Assembly: GCA_001412425.1 (NCBI GenBank)
Contig: LKUH01000252.1
Span: 1 to 6,946, forward strand
Length of the DNA: 6,946 nt
Source: Candidatus Cloacimonas sp. SDB
GTDB lineage: Bacteria; Cloacimonadota; Cloacimonadia; Cloacimonadales; TCS61
Direction: 5' to 3'
Shown here: piece after piece, positions 1-6,529 of the stretch
How the letters are laid out: every line of letters starts with the position of its first letter
Numbering within the stretch: the stretch's first letter is position 1
The notes under the pieces: model-generated
The model's input: the letters and a program-made list of their open reading frames with translations, nothing else
Database searches by the model: none
Told to the model about the DNA's origin: nothing
Program-made: the position numbers and the translations under genes

Positions 1-52
1 AAAAGTCTTATATTGATTTTACAGAAATTTTTTTTACAGAATTAAAAGTCTT
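1..52. repeat. Two short direct repeats in AT-rich intergenic DNA
   Basis: AAAAGTCTT occurs at 1-9 and again at 44-52, and TTTTACAGAA occurs at 17-26 and 32-41 (15-bp period). The stretch lies beyond the operon terminator and no coding frame was recognised in bases 1-91. The repeats may be regulatory half-sites of a gene outside the window, remnants of a small duplication, or chance in AT-rich DNA. The repeats are seen directly; no function is assigned. Confidence 0.3.
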
Positions 53-91
53 TACGATTAAGTTTTTAGTCAGGTCCTGCTGATAGATGAA

Positions 92-144
92 GATAAAAAA
101 AATACTAAAAATAAATGACCGGTCTTCGAAGAGAAAACCGGCCA
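92..144 (-). terminator. Intrinsic (Rho-independent) terminator of the efflux operon
   Basis: Read on the minus strand, TGGCCGGT (144-137) pairs with ACCGGTCA (123-116) to give an 8-bp stem with one G-U wobble. The 13-nt loop between them contains the small palindrome TCTTCGAAGA (123-132). The stem is followed by a long U-rich tail (115-92) with runs of five and eight Ts. It starts about 10 nt after the stop codon of the RND gene, as expected for the end of the operon. On the plus strand the stem has no comparable T tract, so it is oriented for the minus-strand transcript. Confidence 0.88.
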
Positions 145-154
145 GGCATTAAAG

Positions 155-3100
155 TCATACCTTTCTGATCTTATCAATTTCTTTATGTGTTGTCAGAAAA
201 TAGAGGGCAGGTATCACAAACAAGGTCATAAAAGTTGCAACTATAATTCCTCCGATACTCACTATACCAAGCGGTTGCCTGATTTCGGCACCTGAGGCTC
301 CAATACCAAGAGCCATAGGCAGCATTCCAAATATGATAGCGATGCCACTCATCAAAATGGGCTTCAGTTTTGTGGGACTTGCTTCCAGAAGTGCTTGTTT
401 AGTTGACTGACCCTGCTCGCGAAGCTTCTGAGTATAATCCAGTAACAGAATTGCTGCATTGACTACAATACCAAGAAGCATTATTATTCCCATCATCACG
501 ATCATTCCTAAACTTAAATTTGTCAGGTAGAGACTCAGCAGAATCCCGATCATTGCCAGAGGCATGGTCAACAGGATAAGAAAAGGCTTGGTAAAACTTT
601 CCAGAATAGCAGCAAGAAGCATATAGGTAAGTAACATCGCTATCAGAAAAGCCTTACTTATCTCTCTGACGTTCTCTTCCATCATTTCACTGGTTCCGCC
701 CCAGGTAAACTGAAATCCTTCCGGCAGATCCAGCTCTTTCTGCAGCTTTCTTAGATCATTAACAATGTTTCCTAAAACGTAGCCTGTACCAATACCACCG
801 GTGAATTGAACCGATTTAATCTTATCACGATGTACTATTTTTGTAGCACCGCTGCTGAATTCGACTTCAGCAAGTTGTGATAACCTGTAGGCCCCGGCTG
901 GACTGATGACGGGAATATTTTTAATCTCTTCCGGAGTGTCGACAGCTTCATCTTTGAGAGAAACAACTATATTATATTCTTCTCCGCTCTCACGGTAGGT
1001 TGTAGCGGTTAATCCGGCAATTGAGGAACGCATGGTTAAGGCCAGATCATAAATTGTAAGCCCGGCAGCAGCAAGTTTATCACGTTTAGGTATAAGGGTG
1101 ATCTCCGGTTTTCCTGCTTTCAGGTTACTGTCAAAATTTATCAAACCATCTATCGTCGCTCCTTGATCGAGAATATTTTGCGTAATCTCAGTTAATATTT
1201 CCATATCATTACCCAGCAGATAGAATTCAACGGGAGATTTTCCACCCCCTCCCATAGATTGAGAAGCGGATACTTTCAGCTTGGCATTGGGTACTTCAGA
1301 AAGCTCTACAATCAATTTATCTACCAGCTGAGAAGTTGATATTTTCCTGGATTCAATATCAACCAGAGTTATATTCATCGAAGCCAGATTAACACTTTCG
1401 TCTATTCTGCCCTGACTTCCCAGCGAGGTTATGATCTGTTTTACTTCATCATGCTGTTTAATTATCTTCTCAATTCTATCATACATCTCTGCTGTCTGAT
1501 CAAGATTATAACCAACCGGTAACTCAAAATCTAACTTAATTTCACCTTCATCTGTCGAAGGGAAAAGTTCAAAACCCAACGTAGGGCCAATAATGATCGT
1601 GGTTGCAACAAAAATTATTAATGCACTTCCTACAACAGCAAAAGCAGTTCCTTTAGAATGAAGAAATGCTCCCAAAATCCTTTTGTAGGCTAACTCCCAG
1701 CGGTGGAACATATTCTCAAGCATTTCTCCTAATTTGTTCTTTTTCTGTTTTTCCGGAATAATTAAGGAAGCTAACATGGGAGTTAAAGTAAAGGAAACCA
1801 GTAGAGAAAAAATAGTTGCAAAAGCTACTGTAAGAGCAAATTCTTTAAGAAATTGACCAATCATTGTATTCATCATTGCCAGAGGAACAAAAACCACAAT
1901 ATTTGTTAAAGTTGATGCCAGCACTGCAACCGTAATCTCTGCTGTTCCGATATCTGCAGCTACTTTCCGGCTGTTCCCCATCTCCTTATGTCGGAAAATA
2001 TTCTCCAGCACCACCACAGAATTTGTCACCAGAATCCCAACTGAAGTTGATAACCCCATCAGAGAGAGAATATTCAGACTGAAACCTGCCGCCTGCATCA
2101 GCATGAAAGTTGAAATGATGGAGGTTGGCATGGCAACTGCAACAATTAGAGTTGAACGAAAATCGTGCAGGAAGAACAGCAAAACAATTCCTGTGAATAA
2201 AATCCCCAGAAAAACATTCATCAATGTATCACTTACAGAACTTTTGATAAATTCTGTACTATCCTGTGCAATTAAAAGCTCTGTCCCTTCCGGCAGACTT
2301 ACACTGATTTTCTCAATTTCCTGTCGTACGGATTCGGCAATATTTACCGGATTACCATCAGAAGTCTTAATAATTGACAACCTGACAACGTTCTCTTTGC
2401 GATAATTTTCCAGATTATTAAAATAAATGGATCGCTTTCTGATCTCTTCTCCGCTGTCGGATATTTCCGCGATCTGCCGCAATTTCCTTACTCCAAAAGC
2501 GGTTGGAATATCCAGCTGTTCCAGTTCTTCAACTGTTGCAAGTTCTCCCTGTAATCTCACAGAATATTCCTGATCCTTCTGCTGAAACTGACCTCCGGGC
2601 ATATTGATATTTTGAGTTGCCAGAATTTGAGATAACTGTGGTAAAGATATTAAATTCTGGTAGACTATCCTGTCATCCAGCTGCACCTGGATCTCTCTTT
2701 TCTGCCCTCCCGTAATATCTACCGCAGCAACTCCTTCAACCTGAGAAAAGCGATCTTTCAACTGTTTGTCGGCAATTTCAAAAAGCGCTTTCCCATCCAG
2801 ATTACCTGTAAGAATTATCTCCATAATTGGAAATGCTGTGAAATCTACTTTTTCAACACTGGGCGTTTCCGCATCATCAGGCAGATACATAACTACGGAT
2901 TCTACCTTCTGTTTTATTTCTGCAACAGCTATATCGATTTCTTTTCCCAATTCAAAAGCCACCACTACGATAGACACATTATCCATGGAATAAGATTCTA
3001 TAAAATCTATTTTACTGACTGTGGAAATTGCATCTTCCAGCTTTTTGGTAACCAGGGTTTCCACTTCGCTGGGTCCGGCACCTGAATAAATTGTTTGAAT

Positions 3101-3238
3101 AGTCACGTAAGGAATATCTGCCTGGGGCATCAAATTTAACGATAATCCAAAATAAGCCAGAATGCCGAATACAATGAATACTCCTAAGACCATGGTTATC
3201 ATCACCGGTCTGTTAATTGATAATTTTGATAAAAACAT
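155..3238 (-). CDS. RND-family efflux transporter permease (HAE1/AcrB-like), noncanonical TM4
   Basis: This is the inner-membrane pump of a tripartite exporter. RND pumps of this type use an ion gradient to move drugs, detergents or metabolites from the periplasm or membrane into the outer membrane channel. The 1027-residue length matches the HAE1 family. The internal duplication is intact: TM1 about 12-31, a large periplasmic domain about 32-335, TM2-TM6 about 336-490, TM7 about 531-551, a second periplasmic domain about 552-858 and TM8-TM12 about 860-1015. Typical segments include the NRPV start, the LFPSTDEGE stretch after TM7 (558-566) and the GGGGKSPVEF porter motif (663-672). The oddity is in the ion pathway. 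The AcrB D407-D408 pair in TM4 is T405-N406 (GILVTNSVVVLEN), and AcrB K940 in TM10 is N927 (GIVVNAAILLLDY). E412 and D934 remain as membrane acids. A GGAG ribosome site at 3245-3248 supports the start. It is the last gene of the operon, 114 bp after the adaptor gene. Family is certain; substrate is unknown. Confidence 0.97.
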   Translation of the reverse strand: MFLSKLSINRPVMITMVLGVFIVFGILAYFGLSLNLMPQADIPYVTIQTIYSGAGPSEVETLVTKKLEDAISTVSKIDFIESYSMDNVSIVVVAFELGKEIDIAVAEIKQKVESVVMYLPDDAETPSVEKVDFTAFPIMEIILTGNLDGKALFEIADKQLKDRFSQVEGVAAVDITGGQKREIQVQLDDRIVYQNLISLPQLSQILATQNINMPGGQFQQKDQEYSVRLQGELATVEELEQLDIPTAFGVRKLRQIAEISDSGEEIRKRSIYFNNLENYRKENVVRLSIIKTSDGNPVNIAESVRQEIEKISVSLPEGTELLIAQDSTEFIKSSVSDTLMNVFLGILFTGIVLLFFLHDFRSTLIVAVAMPTSIISTFMLMQAAGFSLNILSLMGLSTSVGILVTNSVVVLENIFRHKEMGNSRKVAADIGTAEITVAVLASTLTNIVVFVPLAMMNTMIGQFLKEFALTVAFATIFSLLVSFTLTPMLASLIIPEKQKKNKLGEMLENMFHRWELAYKRILGAFLHSKGTAFAVVGSALIIFVATTIIIGPTLGFELFPSTDEGEIKLDFELPVGYNLDQTAEMYDRIEKIIKQHDEVKQIITSLGSQGRIDESVNLASMNITLVDIESRKISTSQLVDKLIVELSEVPNAKLKVSASQSMGGGGKSPVEFYLLGNDMEILTEITQNILDQGATIDGLINFDSNLKAGKPEITLIPKRDKLAAAGLTIYDLALTMRSSIAGLTATTYRESGEEYNIVVSLKDEAVDTPEEIKNIPVISPAGAYRLSQLAEVEFSSGATKIVHRDKIKSVQFTGGIGTGYVLGNIVNDLRKLQKELDLPEGFQFTWGGTSEMMEENVREISKAFLIAMLLTYMLLAAILESFTKPFLILLTMPLAMIGILLSLYLTNLSLGMIVMMGIIMLLGIVVNAAILLLDYTQKLREQGQSTKQALLEASPTKLKPILMSGIAIIFGMLPMALGIGASGAEIRQPLGIVSIGGIIVATFMTLFVIPALYFLTTHKEIDKIRKV

Positions 3239-3250
3239 ATTATTCTCCGT

Positions 3251-3266
3251 ATCTGAAATGTCAGAT
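3251..3266. promoter_or_regulatory. Perfect 16-bp inverted repeat upstream of the RND gene (candidate TetR operator)
   Basis: ATCTGA-AATG-TCAGAT is a perfect 6+4+6 palindrome ending about 12 bp before the RND start codon and just upstream of its GGAG ribosome site. It has the same arm length and spacer as the palindrome at 6371-6386 before the tetR gene, and each arm differs at one base (ATCTGA against ATTTGA). That similarity suggests one DNA-binding protein, most simply the operon's own TetR regulator. The same bases could instead form a 6-bp RNA hairpin next to the ribosome site. The palindrome is seen directly; its role is inferred. Confidence 0.45.
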
Positions 3267-3326
3267 CTAAGTAGCTGTCGGATTTAAAGCAGACTTAACC
3301 ACTGACATCATTTTTTATTATTTTTT
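3258..3326. other. Nested fold in the adaptor-pump spacer, with a T tract on the plus side
   Basis: Within the 114-bp spacer, ATGTCAG (3258-3264) can pair with CTGACAT (3302-3308). Inside it, TAAGT (3268-3272) pairs with ACTTA (3293-3297), then CTG (3275-3277) with CAG (3290-3292). On the plus strand this is followed by TTTTTTATTATTTTTT (3311-3326), which resembles an intrinsic terminator for antisense transcripts. On the operon (minus) strand it would be a leader structure preceded by an A-rich stretch. It is mutually exclusive with the local 6-bp hairpin at 3251-3266, since both use the TCAG bases. The pairings are seen directly; any attenuation, RNA-processing or antisense-stop role is inferred. 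The long loops make the fold only moderately convincing. Confidence 0.35.
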
Positions 3327-3352
3327 GCTTTCTGAAAATTCGCATGTGCTGT

Positions 3353-4378
3353 TCATTCGGCAATTTTTACTTTTGCTTCATTGTAAACCAGATTCAAACC
3401 TTCCACGATGATACTATCACCAGGTTCAACTCCTGCCAGAATTTCAAAACTGCCATTATCATATCCTGTTTCAATATAGCTTTTCACTGCCCTGTTATCT
3501 TTCATCAGATAAACGAACTGTCCATTTTCGTCTTTCAGCACATTTTTACGGGGTATAATTAAAGCTGTTTCATTTTCATAAGTTAGAATTTTAATATCTC
3601 CGACAACGCCGGACCGACATAAATTCTGCTGATTAGAAAATACCAGATCGACTCCGAAAGCATTTCTGGTTAAATCCATTGCCATGGCAACCGATGTCAC
3701 CTTGCCTTCCAGTATAATATGATTCCATTCAAAGGTCGCATTTTGACCTGTCTGGATCTGGCATATCTCATTTTCAGTTACCCAGATCCTTGACTTCATC
3801 TCATCAGTCTGGGAAATTACAGCCAGAACTGTTTCCGCCTGAACCCCATCTGTTTCTCTTACACTGATGGAAGTAACCTGACCGCTGATGGGAGCACGTA
3901 CTTTCAGCATTTGCAGAGCAGCATCCAGATTAGCTTCAGCCACCTGGTACTGAGTTTCTGCGCTTTCCAGTTCCTGTTGTGAAATTCCACCTACTTCAAA
4001 CAGATTCTCCATCCTTTCAAAAGTAGCTTTAGCCAGCTCATACGCTGATTTTGCCTGAACGAGCTGACCGGCAGGTGTATCTTCCGGAAATTCGAACAAA
4101 ACTTGATCCTTCTTAACTAGATCACCGACTTTAACATGTATCTGCTCAACAATTCCACCGATCATTGACGAAGCGTTTGCCTGTCTTAATCCAGTTATAA
4201 CAGATGTAAACGGAAGTTCCTGACTGAATTTTCGGGGAGCAATTTCCCTAACTTTAACCGGTATTCCTGAATCAGCATAAATCTGCTCCATATTTTTGGA
4301 TTCCACTCTCTCCTGGCGCCCGCAACCTGACAGGATGAGAACTGTAATTAAAATAATTCCTAAAATCTCTCTTTTCAT
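3353..4378 (-). CDS. RND periplasmic adaptor lipoprotein (membrane fusion protein, HlyD/AcrA family)
   Basis: This adaptor joins the inner-membrane pump to the TolC-like channel. The 341-residue protein begins with a lipoprotein signal: basic KR, a hydrophobic stretch and the lipobox LSGC with the lipidated Cys at residue 19. It should therefore be membrane-anchored and periplasmic. Domains in order are: the first half of the barrel-sandwich (lipoyl-like) domain at about 72-96 (GGIVEQIHVKVGDLVKKDQ); a short alpha-helical hairpin at about 101-158, rich in Ala, Glu and Gln; the second lipoyl half at about 159-190 (VRAPISGQVTSI); a beta-barrel at about 194-265; and a membrane-proximal domain at about 270-341. 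The length is slightly short for AcrA-type adaptors, mainly because of the compact hairpin. Two further cysteines (206 and 254) are present. The gene starts 11 nt after the channel gene stop and is almost certainly cotranscribed. The family call is firm. Confidence 0.95.
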   Translation of the reverse strand: MKREILGIILITVLILSGCGRQERVESKNMEQIYADSGIPVKVREIAPRKFSQELPFTSVITGLRQANASSMIGGIVEQIHVKVGDLVKKDQVLFEFPEDTPAGQLVQAKSAYELAKATFERMENLFEVGGISQQELESAETQYQVAEANLDAALQMLKVRAPISGQVTSISVRETDGVQAETVLAVISQTDEMKSRIWVTENEICQIQTGQNATFEWNHIILEGKVTSVAMAMDLTRNAFGVDLVFSNQQNLCRSGVVGDIKILTYENETALIIPRKNVLKDENGQFVYLMKDNRAVKSYIETGYDNGSFEILAGVEPGDSIIVEGLNLVYNEAKVKIAE

Positions 4379-4386
4379 TTTTATAT

Positions 4387-4392
4387 CTCCTA
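4387..4392 (-). promoter_or_regulatory. Ribosome binding site overlapping the channel gene stop codon
   Basis: On the minus strand TAGGAG (4392-4387) contains the TAG stop codon of the channel gene and the AGGAG ribosome site of the adaptor gene, 8 nt before its ATG. A ribosome terminating on the channel gene is thus placed on the adaptor initiation site, an arrangement typical of coupled translation. The overlap is seen directly; coupling is inferred. Confidence 0.8.
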
Positions 4393-5772
4393 TAATAATT
4401 TTCTGCCCATTGCTTTTAATAATTTTTCGTAGGAAATTACAGCCGAATATTTGGCATTCAGCAGATTCAACTTTGCGATCTTCACCTGTAATTGTGCATC
4501 TATCAATTCCAGCTGGTTGGAAACCTGATTTTCATAACGTGCTTCTGCAATCTGTAAACCTCTTTCTGCCAGTTCAACATTACTCTGCTGAGTAGATATT
4601 TTAAGCAGGTCTGTCTGCAGTTGCAGATAAGAGTTTTTCACTTCCAGCTCGATCTTTTCCTGCAGATCTTTATGATCTAACTCTGCCTGCCGGAGCGAAT
4701 GCCGCGCTTTCTTAATTCTGGCAGAATTGGAAAATCCGGTAAATAAAGGCAGGGAAAATCCGATCCCGATCTGATAATAATTTCCCCAGTCATCAGACTC
4801 TATCTTCTTCTCATCCAAACCATAGAAATTGTATTCAGCACTAATGCCGATATCGGGTAAAAAATTCCCTTTTTCATATCTGAGCTGAACTGTGTTAACA
4901 TTGACATTTATGTCTGATAATTCAAGTTCCATGCGATTGCTCAGTCCTTCATCAACTGCCTTTTCCAGTTGAATTTCCTGCAAAATATTAAGATCAATAT
5001 CGTCCTTCAGAATCAGATCACTGGTTTCCAGACCCAGAAAATTACTGAAGCTTTCCTGAGCCAGTTGGAAGTTCTTCTCAGCTTCCTTAAGTTCCGGCTC
5101 CAGTTTCTGCGCTTCCAGTTCCGCTCTCAGGAGATCGTATTCCGATACCAGACCCTGTTCGTACATTTCCGCTACCTGCTGCCGATAATTTCCAGCAAAT
5201 TCCAGAGCATCCTGCTGAATCTGCAAAACTTCTCCAGATAACTTCGTCTTATAATATAGATCTTTGGTGTTGAAGATTATGTCCTGCTCAATCAGATAAT
5301 ATTTTTTTTCCTGCAAATGATATAATTTCCCGGCTATATTGATGCCATTTATAAGCTTCCCACCCATAAAAACTACCTGATCCAGTTTCAACTGGCCAAA
5401 AGCGCTGAATTCTTCAGATTCCTTTTCCGGAAAAAGAAACGACATCGTCAGATCGAAGAAACCGGCAATAGTACTGTCATTGTAAGTTGCTTCATTATCC
5501 AGCTCGTCTGTAAGATACATCTGCGGAGGTATGGCAGAATCGGGCAGCTCCGTCTTCTTAAACTGATAACCACCGGACAAAGTCAACTGCGGCAGAAGAT
5601 TACCTCTGACATTATTGTATTCCTGTCTGTACTTCTCGACTTCTTCCTTCGCTTTAAGAAGTTCTTTGTTGTTCCGCAAAGCCAGTTCAACACTTTCAGA
5701 CAAACTTAATACACGTTGCGCATTCAACCCAAAGGAAATCAGTATCAACATTAATATTATTCTTATTTTCAT
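4390..5772 (-). CDS. TolC-family outer membrane efflux channel protein
   Basis: This is the outer membrane exit duct of the exporter, predicted to be a homotrimer with a beta-barrel and a long alpha-helical periplasmic tunnel. The chosen start is the ATG at 5772, not the TTG 21 bases upstream. The ATG has a perfect GAGGAG 6 nt before it and opens a clean Sec signal peptide (MKIRI, a hydrophobic core, then FGLNA-Q), with no lipobox cysteine. The mature protein shows the internal duplication of the OEP family. Each half has a coiled-coil pair, with matching motifs VSEYDLLRAELEAQ (209-222) and VSNQLELIDAQLQ (417-429), and beta segments near 60-71, 125-140, 303-316 and 333-345. The predicted length is 460 residues, in the usual range. 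Residues 70-124 form an unusually long acidic insertion between the first two barrel strands, probably a surface loop. It lies 13 nt after tetR and 11 nt before the adaptor gene. The substrate cannot be inferred. Confidence 0.94.
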   Translation of the reverse strand: MKIRIILMLILISFGLNAQRVLSLSESVELALRNNKELLKAKEEVEKYRQEYNNVRGNLLPQLTLSGGYQFKKTELPDSAIPPQMYLTDELDNEATYNDSTIAGFFDLTMSFLFPEKESEEFSAFGQLKLDQVVFMGGKLINGINIAGKLYHLQEKKYYLIEQDIIFNTKDLYYKTKLSGEVLQIQQDALEFAGNYRQQVAEMYEQGLVSEYDLLRAELEAQKLEPELKEAEKNFQLAQESFSNFLGLETSDLILKDDIDLNILQEIQLEKAVDEGLSNRMELELSDINVNVNTVQLRYEKGNFLPDIGISAEYNFYGLDEKKIESDDWGNYYQIGIGFSLPLFTGFSNSARIKKARHSLRQAELDHKDLQEKIELEVKNSYLQLQTDLLKISTQQSNVELAERGLQIAEARYENQVSNQLELIDAQLQVKIAKLNLLNAKYSAVISYEKLLKAMGRKLL

Positions 5773-5778
5773 AAAAAA

Positions 5779-5784
5779 CTCCTC
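5779..5784 (-). promoter_or_regulatory. Ribosome binding site that fixes the channel gene start
   Basis: GAGGAG on the minus strand, with a 6-nt A/T-only spacer to the ATG at 5772-5770. It lies immediately after the tetR stop codon (5788-5786). It decides in favour of the ATG start, which begins directly with the signal peptide, over the in-frame TTG at 5793 inside the tetR 3' end. Confidence 0.85.
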
Positions 5785-5785
5785 A

Positions 5786-6355
5786 TTATTCAATTCCCTT
5801 AAATATAACTTCTATTGTTGTATGTATCATCGCTTCCATATCCCAATCTTCCTCCTCAATAAATTTTCCGATAAACGTACCATATGTAACTCCCAAGATC
5901 ATCAAAACCAGAGAATTATTGAGTTTGTAAGATATCTTGTGATTCTTTATGCCCTGCTGTAAAACATCTTTGATCAGGCAAAAATCAGTATCCATTATCT
6001 TCTTGCGGTTCTCTTCTAAAAATTTCCTGGCTTTTAAAGATAACCCTTCATTTTCGAATAACTGAAAAAATGGAATATTTTCCCTCATCATATTGATCTT
6101 CAGCAGCATATAAGTTCTCAGCCGATCCTTTACATTATCTTTTTTAAGAACTTCCTGTCTGATCCGTTGCTCAAATTCATCGATTTTATTCAGCAACATT
6201 TCCGACAAAATTTCTTCCTTATTCTTAAAATAATAGTAAAGCGCCGTCTTGTTGATCCCACATTCCCGGGCTATATCATCAAGTGTAATCTTTTCTATTC
6301 CGAATTTAAGGAAGGCATTTTGAGCAGCTGCTAATATTTCTTCTCTTCTGGCCAT
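5786..6355 (-). CDS. TetR/AcrR-family transcriptional regulator
   Basis: Probable ligand-responsive repressor of the efflux operon, acting as a cytoplasmic dimer. The 189-residue protein has the canonical TetR N-terminus: helix 1 at about 4-19 (EEILAAAQNAFLKFG), then the HTH at about 24-43 (TLDDIARECGINKTALYYYF) with recognition helix NKTALYYYF, followed by KNKEEIL. Residues about 50-189 form a divergent helical ligand-binding and dimerisation domain that does not reveal the ligand. The start is supported by GAGGAG (6366-6361) 5 nt upstream of the ATG. It is the first gene of the operon, 13 nt before the channel gene, so it probably represses its own transcription. A perfect palindrome sits directly upstream at 6371-6386, and a near copy lies before the pump gene at 3251-3266. 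Family is certain; repressor role and target are inferred from context. Confidence 0.95.
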   Translation of the reverse strand: MARREEILAAAQNAFLKFGIEKITLDDIARECGINKTALYYYFKNKEEILSEMLLNKIDEFEQRIRQEVLKKDNVKDRLRTYMLLKINMMRENIPFFQLFENEGLSLKARKFLEENRKKIMDTDFCLIKDVLQQGIKNHKISYKLNNSLVLMILGVTYGTFIGKFIEEEDWDMEAMIHTTIEVIFKGIE

Positions 6356-6370
6356 TCCAACTCCTCTATA

Positions 6371-6386
6371 ATTTGATCCTTCAAAT
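6371..6386. promoter_or_regulatory. Perfect 16-bp inverted repeat upstream of tetR (candidate operator)
   Basis: ATTTGA-TCCT-TCAAAT, a perfect palindrome with 6-bp arms and a 4-bp spacer, ends 15 bp before the tetR ATG. It lies just upstream of the ribosome site and overlaps a TATGAT hexamer (minus strand, 6390-6385). The position suits an autorepression operator. A sibling with the same geometry lies at 3251-3266. TetR-family operators are commonly palindromes of about this size. The repeat is seen directly; regulator identity is inferred. Confidence 0.55.
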
Positions 6387-6390
6387 CATA
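6385..6390 (-). promoter_or_regulatory. Possible -10 element for the tetR-efflux operon
   Basis: TATGAT on the minus strand, 29 bp upstream of the tetR ATG, matches a sigma-70 -10 box at five of six positions and overlaps the candidate operator by two bases. There is no good -35 at 16-18 bp. A perfect TTGACA at 6425-6420 is 29 bp away, too far to pair with it. The promoter call is therefore weak; a lineage-specific sigma factor or a start farther upstream is possible. Confidence 0.3.
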
Positions 6391-6433
6391 AATCCGAAAA
6401 AATTTGCACCAGCCTGATCTGTCAATAGAAGAT

Positions 6434-6458
6434 TTGAATATTTTATTAAAAAGTTCAA
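6434..6458. repeat. Imperfect 25-bp inverted repeat in the tetR upstream region
   Basis: TTGAATATTTT and AAAAAGTTCAA flank a 3-bp centre; 9 of 11 arm positions are complementary. It lies about 50 bp upstream of the candidate operator. It could be a second regulator site or a weak bidirectional hairpin between the sigma-54 regulator gene and tetR. In such AT-rich DNA some of the symmetry may be chance. Confidence 0.3.
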
Positions 6459-6523
6459 TACATCAAAATACGGCATTCACTAACTTAATATTTGATAGAA
6501 GTTTATGAAATAAAACGTAGTTC

Positions 6524-6529
6524 ATTATA
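6524..6529 (-). promoter_or_regulatory. Possible distal -10 hexamer (TATAAT)
   Basis: A perfect TATAAT on the minus strand lies about 170 bp upstream of the tetR ATG, in the spacer after the sigma-54 regulator gene. No convincing -35 sits 16-18 bp upstream (the sequence there is AACTGG-like). If used, the transcript would have a leader of about 160 nt that includes both inverted repeats. Low confidence. Confidence 0.2.

Noticed and set aside
2103..2405. Open frames on the plus strand inside the pump gene (2103-2405 and 2766-2993)
   Set aside because: They lie antisense within a well-conserved RND gene. Their products are low-complexity, Ser/Ile-rich and resemble no family, and neither shows a credible ribosome site.
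3344..3562. Plus-strand open frame over the end of the adaptor gene and the spacer
   Set aside because: The product is Cys/Phe-rich and looks like reverse-strand noise over the conserved adaptor C-terminus.
4296..5241. Plus-strand open frames inside the adaptor and channel genes (4296-4595 and 4969-5241)
   Set aside because: They are shadows of the minus-strand coding sequence, with no family resemblance.
5773..5793. TTG start giving a seven-residue N-terminal extension of the channel protein
   Set aside because: It would bury the signal peptide behind MNNEEFF and overlap tetR. The ATG at 5772 has a perfect ribosome site and starts directly with the signal peptide.
5615..5962. Plus-strand open frame spanning the channel-tetR junction
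   Set aside because: It overlaps two confidently assigned minus-strand genes, and its Phe/Ser-rich product has no recognisable domain.
6420..6425. TTGACA (minus strand) as the -35 box of the tetR promoter
   Set aside because: At a 16-18 bp spacing the downstream sequence is a T/A run with no -10 match, and the nearest good hexamer (TATGAT) is 29 bp away.
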